Below, in pieces: positions 51,575 to 54,635 of a stretch of DNA of 54,635 bases. Each line of letters begins with the position of its first letter. Position 1 is the first letter of the stretch. Where the stretch lies: contig JBKQPR010000040.1 of the NCBI GenBank assembly GCA_052144935.1, forward strand, positions 1-54,635, read 5' to 3'. The position numbers were made by a program, and so were the translations under genes. Below the pieces are notes generated by a model. That model was not told the origin of the DNA and made no database searches. It was given only the letters and a program-made list of their open reading frames with translations. The DNA is from JOPF133 sp052144935 (lineage in GTDB: Bacteria; Acidobacteriota; Terriglobia; Bryobacterales; Bryobacteraceae).

Positions 51575-52969
51575 CTAGGGCAGCAGAGCCGGAGCAAGGC
51601 CCAGCACGAACATCGTCCGCTGCGCTACTGCGCTAGCCGCGGGGTGCTCCTCTATGAGCCCGGTGCCCGCGAAGCGCCGGTAGCTATTCGTCTGCCCCGC
51701 AGCCGCCACCTGCACGAACTCCACGGATTGCGGCACGGCGGGGATGCGTGCCCCGAACCAGTGCGGATCGTCGCGCTGCACCCACGTGAGGAGTGCGAGC
51801 ACCGCACCCTCCGGATACGTCGGGCCCTTTGGCCCACCGACCAGAGCGGCACGACGCATATTCTGCATGGCTGCGTCATTGCCGTAAAGCGTCGCCATCG
51901 TGTCCGTCTTTGGGTCGACGTACATTGTGATCGCTCTCCAGCCGAGCGGCTGAAAACGCAGGCTCGTCGGCAGTGCGGCGGCGCTGTTGTTCACCACGTC
52001 ATCACTGCTGACCTTGGCCGTCGTGATCGGCAAGGTGTAGACGTAGTCGTTGCCGCGCATCGGCTGGTGGCAGCCGGTGCATTCGTTCACGAAACGCGCG
52101 TCCTTGCCGTAGGGCTTCAGATCCAGTCCGCGCCAGCGGCCCCACCCCCAGCCATCAGTGTCCTTATAGCGCCGAGCGTCCTTCAGCATCAACTCCACCT
52201 GTATGAACCTGCCGGGTTGCACAAGGCCATCAGGGCCGGGCTCCTGCTGCCAGGCAATCTTGGCGAAGCGCGCTCCATCCGGCCACGGCGAGATGTTGCC
52301 CGAGTGCGCCGCCTTCATCGCGACCTCATTGCCGAGGATGAACCGAAAAGTGTTGTTGTCGCCGCGATCGGTGGTGCTAATCGGCTTCCAACTCTCGAAA
52401 GTCGGGTCGAACGGGAATCCATCGAGCTCCGGCTGCACGGTCGCCAGAGCGGCAGGCGCGGGAACTCCATCCGGAACAGCCGCCGGCGTAGCGTCGGTCT
52501 TCACACCGCTGCTGCCCGTCGCGGTACCGGGCTGGTTCGGCCCGTGTGACCATGGGGTGAGATACGTCTTTAGCGTCGCCAATTCCTCGGGCGTCACTTT
52601 CGCTTCCGGATGCAGCCTAACGAAGCTCGGCAGCGGCATCGCCCCGAACTGGATCATGTTCACACCTTCATAGAGGGTCGCCTTCTGTATGGCGGCGGGC
52701 ATGGATCCCACCGTCGAGAAGTTTAGGTGCTCACGCGCGGTCAGGATATCGTGCCTCACCAACCAGTAGCCCGGCACGATCTGGTCGAACCACGAGAGCC
52801 GCCGCTGGTCCGAGTGGCAGCTATAGCAGTCCTTCTCCAGGATGTGCCTAACCTCAGGTGGCGCTTGCAGCTCGGCCGTCGCAGGCTTAACCGGAATGCC
52901 GGGCCGCACCACCTGTAGGACCGCAAATACACCCACTCCCGCGGCGACCAGCTTGCCAAACGTCCTCAT
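51575..52969 (-). CDS. Secreted haem-binding/cytochrome P460 domain protein
   Basis: 464 residues. A signal or anchor (about 5-22) is followed by a haem-binding domain with CYSCHSDQRRLSWFDQIVPG and DILTAREHLNFS (Haem_bd type). Then comes a cytochrome P460-type domain (about 205-430): WPDGARFAKIAWQQEPG, FIQVELMLKDARRYKDTDGW, and a second haem motif CTGCHQP. P460 proteins oxidise hydroxylamine or NO in other organisms. The C-terminal part repeats P460-like traits. It is transcribed alone and is flanked on both sides by degenerate GC-rich repeats. Confidence 0.82.
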   Translation of the reverse strand: MRTFGKLVAAGVGVFAVLQVVRPGIPVKPATAELQAPPEVRHILEKDCYSCHSDQRRLSWFDQIVPGYWLVRHDILTAREHLNFSTVGSMPAAIQKATLYEGVNMIQFGAMPLPSFVRLHPEAKVTPEELATLKTYLTPWSHGPNQPGTATGSSGVKTDATPAAVPDGVPAPAALATVQPELDGFPFDPTFESWKPISTTDRGDNNTFRFILGNEVAMKAAHSGNISPWPDGARFAKIAWQQEPGPDGLVQPGRFIQVELMLKDARRYKDTDGWGWGRWRGLDLKPYGKDARFVNECTGCHQPMRGNDYVYTLPITTAKVSSDDVVNNSAAALPTSLRFQPLGWRAITMYVDPKTDTMATLYGNDAAMQNMRRAALVGGPKGPTYPEGAVLALLTWVQRDDPHWFGARIPAVPQSVEFVQVAAAGQTNSYRRFAGTGLIEEHPAASAVAQRTMFVLGLAPALLP

Positions 52970-53836
52970 CGATCTCTCCTGTCCTGTTCGCTAGAAGATC
53001 CCGACTCGTGCTGCCGGACAGGAACCAAATGCTCTCCCATTGTGCTCACATTGACGGTCAGGGTTGGTTGGCCTGAGTTCGGGCAAGTCTGCTTCAGTCC
53101 GGCGAGCCCTCCTTCCAATGGTAGTCCAGACCTGTTTGGTCGGGCTCATGGGTGCCCTCGGATGGACGCTCGCGGCCCGCGGTCGCAGGGCCGCCGCCAG
53201 CGCGCAGCGGGCGGGGAGCCGGGCTAAAACGGCAAGCCTGGTTCGGCCCGGCGACCGGCAGCGGCGTGGGCAGCGAGCGGAGAAGCCGGCGCCGCTGCGG
53301 ACGGCAAGCTCGGCGGCGAGCCGCCTGACGCCATCAAAGGCATCGCACCGGGTGGCGCCGCCGCGCGGATGGAGGCTCTCGACCAGCGGTCGCATGGCCG
53401 CCGCCAACCCCGCGACGGACCCATTGATCACGCCGGCAACCAGACTGCCTGCCAGCACCGGGAGCGCGCCCCAAAAGCCGTCGCCGCGGGTTGCCGCCGC
53501 GCGGGTGGACGCTCTGCGCCCGCGGTCGCCTAGTCGCCGCCCACCGCGTGGCAGCGGAAGGGACGCGGGGCAGAAGCGGCAAGACTCGTTCGGCGTGGCA
53601 GCCCGCAGCCGCGCCAGGCAGCGATCGTCACGCGCCCCCGCGCCGCATCGTCATGCGCGCCGTTTGGCGCACGTCAGGATCGGCCCGCGCGCACTTCTGG
53701 GCATTCTCGGTGCCGGCTGGCGGGCGTGGCCGGCTGGCGGGCCTCTCTCGCACTGAGCGCGAAGCCTGGCGGGGAACACTGCCGCGCGAAAAATCTGCTT
53801 CCACAATTGCTCGGTCCCTCCCGTCTAACCCTTTGG
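52970..53836. repeat. GC-rich degenerate repeats, right block
   Basis: No gene is seen. Copies near 53155, 53350 and 53495 resemble those left of the P460 gene; GCTCGGCGGCGAGCCGC followed by TGACGCCATCAAAGGC occurs at 51435 and again at 53310. Confidence 0.65.
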
Positions 53837-54433
53837 ATGCGCATTCCGGCAGCATGGCTGGTATTGACGCTGGCCCCGATTGGCGTTTCGGCACAGAGCC
53901 GATCTACCGTGCTGGACTGGGCCATAGCGCTGGGATCGCGCTACCAGACGTTCCAGGAACCGGTAGTTTCGGTATACACCACTGCCGGCCTGGCCAACAT
54001 CGTGTGCGCGGTGGACCGCGCGGCGGGTGCGGCCCTGTATTCGGACGCTTTGAGCGGCCTGAGGCAACTGACGCCGCGGCGATTCCTGGATGCGCGCCAC
54101 GTGCTTCCCTCGCCCAGTTTCACGGCGCTCTGGAAAACGGTAACGAGCAGCGCGCGCAAGTGCGACCCTGCGCTGGAGCAGAACTTCGACACGGAGCGTG
54201 CCCGCGCCAAGATGCAGTCCGAACGGCAGAGCGCCAACAGCACTCTGCGGCTGGCCTTCTCGCGGATTGAATCCAACCCAAACCGCGCCGGCCAACTCGC
54301 CGAGGCCGCCATCAGCGCCACCGATCCGGAGTTCCTCGACATCGCCCTGCTCACGCAGTTCCTCTCCCAGCTTCGGGACCGCGCCGCGGATGTCTCCGAC
54401 GATGTATTCCCTGCGGCCGCCGCCCACGCATAA
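53837..54433 (+). CDS. Secreted protein of unknown function, probably C-terminally truncated
   Basis: 198 residues, starting with a signal peptide (AWLVLTLAPIGVSAQ). The mature part is helical (WAIALGSRYQTFQEPVVSVY, LRLAFSRIESNPNRAGQLAE, DIALLTQFLSQLRDRAADVS) and resembles the front of larger acidobacterial secreted helical proteins. The frame ends in PAAAAHA at the point where an IS630-family sequence begins, so the original C-terminus is probably missing. Confidence 0.6.
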   Translation: MRIPAAWLVLTLAPIGVSAQSRSTVLDWAIALGSRYQTFQEPVVSVYTTAGLANIVCAVDRAAGAALYSDALSGLRQLTPRRFLDARHVLPSPSFTALWKTVTSSARKCDPALEQNFDTERARAKMQSERQSANSTLRLAFSRIESNPNRAGQLAEAAISATDPEFLDIALLTQFLSQLRDRAADVSDDVFPAAAAHA

Positions 54434-54635
54434 TCACAAGGATTGGATTCGCTTTCTCAAGCTGATCGACGGGCGGACTCCCAAAGACAAAGTGTTGCAC
54501 CTGATCATGGATAACTACTCGGCCCACAAAACGCCTGAAGTCAATGCCTGGCTGGCCAAGCATCCGCGGATTCAGGTGCATTTCACTCCCACCAGTTCCT
54601 CGTGGCTGAACCAGGTGGAGCGGTTCTTCCGCGAC
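54421..54635 (+). mobile_element. IS630-family transposase fragment (DDE domain C-terminal part)
   Basis: The frame reads HNHKDWIRFLKLIDGRTPKD, LHLIMDNYSAHKTPEVNAWL, VHFTPTSSSWLNQVERFF. This has the second catalytic Asp (MDNYSAHK) and Glu (NQVERFF) of the IS630/Tc1 DDE core. It continues beyond the window edge. Its 5' part is missing and its left boundary falls inside the end of the secreted-protein gene, so it is an incomplete element here. Confidence 0.85.

Noticed and set aside
1..54635. CRISPR array, tRNA or rRNA
   Set aside because: No spaced identical repeats and no tRNA- or rRNA-like conserved blocks were seen on reading both strands; a dedicated scan was not possible.

Overview
The window reads as high-GC chromosome from a member of Acidobacteriota, most likely the Solibacteres/Bryobacteraceae side of the phylum. 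The main clues are a secreted protein ending in the Solibacter-type C-terminal beta domain (46800-48662), a VWFA-related acidobacterial protein (near 46000), a PadR regulator next to an orphan MacB-like double permease (15574-18594), and a Ser/Thr kinase fused to a beta-propeller (5079-7631). No tRNA, rRNA or CRISPR array was found.

Layout. 1-2285 is a scrap zone: a kinase fragment fused tail-to-tail with an AbiJ-like fragment, a BrnT/BrnA toxin-antitoxin locus with a frameshifted toxin, and a fragment of 2-oxoglutarate dehydrogenase E1. 2286-4749 holds phosphate acetyltransferase, an overlapping lysine-deacetylase-type gene and bacterioferritin. 5079-7631 is the sensor kinase. 7871-12629 (minus strand) is a six-gene multihaem cytochrome operon with a sigma-54 promoter, read divergently from a sigma-54 activator (12798-14141). 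15574-18594 is padR plus the permease. 18883-22961 is rearranged: a truncated isocitrate-lyase-family gene, an arabinose-isomerase-like gene, a three-gene DUF3467 cassette and a truncated second copy of the isomerase gene. 23014-28176 has an MFS transporter, PBP4, an FmdB zinc ribbon and two methyltransferases. 28375-32686 is a glycosyltransferase region with one broken gene. 33016-35942 is hutU-hutI. 37095-39748 pairs an aconitase-family dehydratase with an RraA/HMG-aldolase-like protein. 41010-44759 has signal peptidase I divergent from a MoxR-type ATPase and VWA gene pair. 44904-46679 is another scrap zone. 46800-52969 encodes secreted proteins, including an erythromycin-esterase-like enzyme and a haem-binding/cytochrome P460 protein, the latter embedded in GC-rich degenerate repeats. 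The window ends in a secreted-protein gene cut by an IS630-family transposase fragment.

The most interesting system is the cytochrome operon. It joins a 9-haem c plus cytochrome b membrane protein (CbcL-like architecture) with a three-TM NapC/NirT-type hexahaem protein (ImcH-like architecture), plus a monohaem cytochrome, a duplicated Cys-cluster protein and a receiver-like protein. A close sigma-54 promoter match and a neighbouring PAS-AAA-Fis activator with a Cys cluster suggest redox-controlled quinol oxidation towards periplasmic or extracellular acceptors. This is inferred from sequence only.

Several breakpoints (near 370, 19155, 22716, 45465 and 54421) join truncated genes, often tail-to-tail, which suggests repeated recombination around dispersed repeats and IS remnants.
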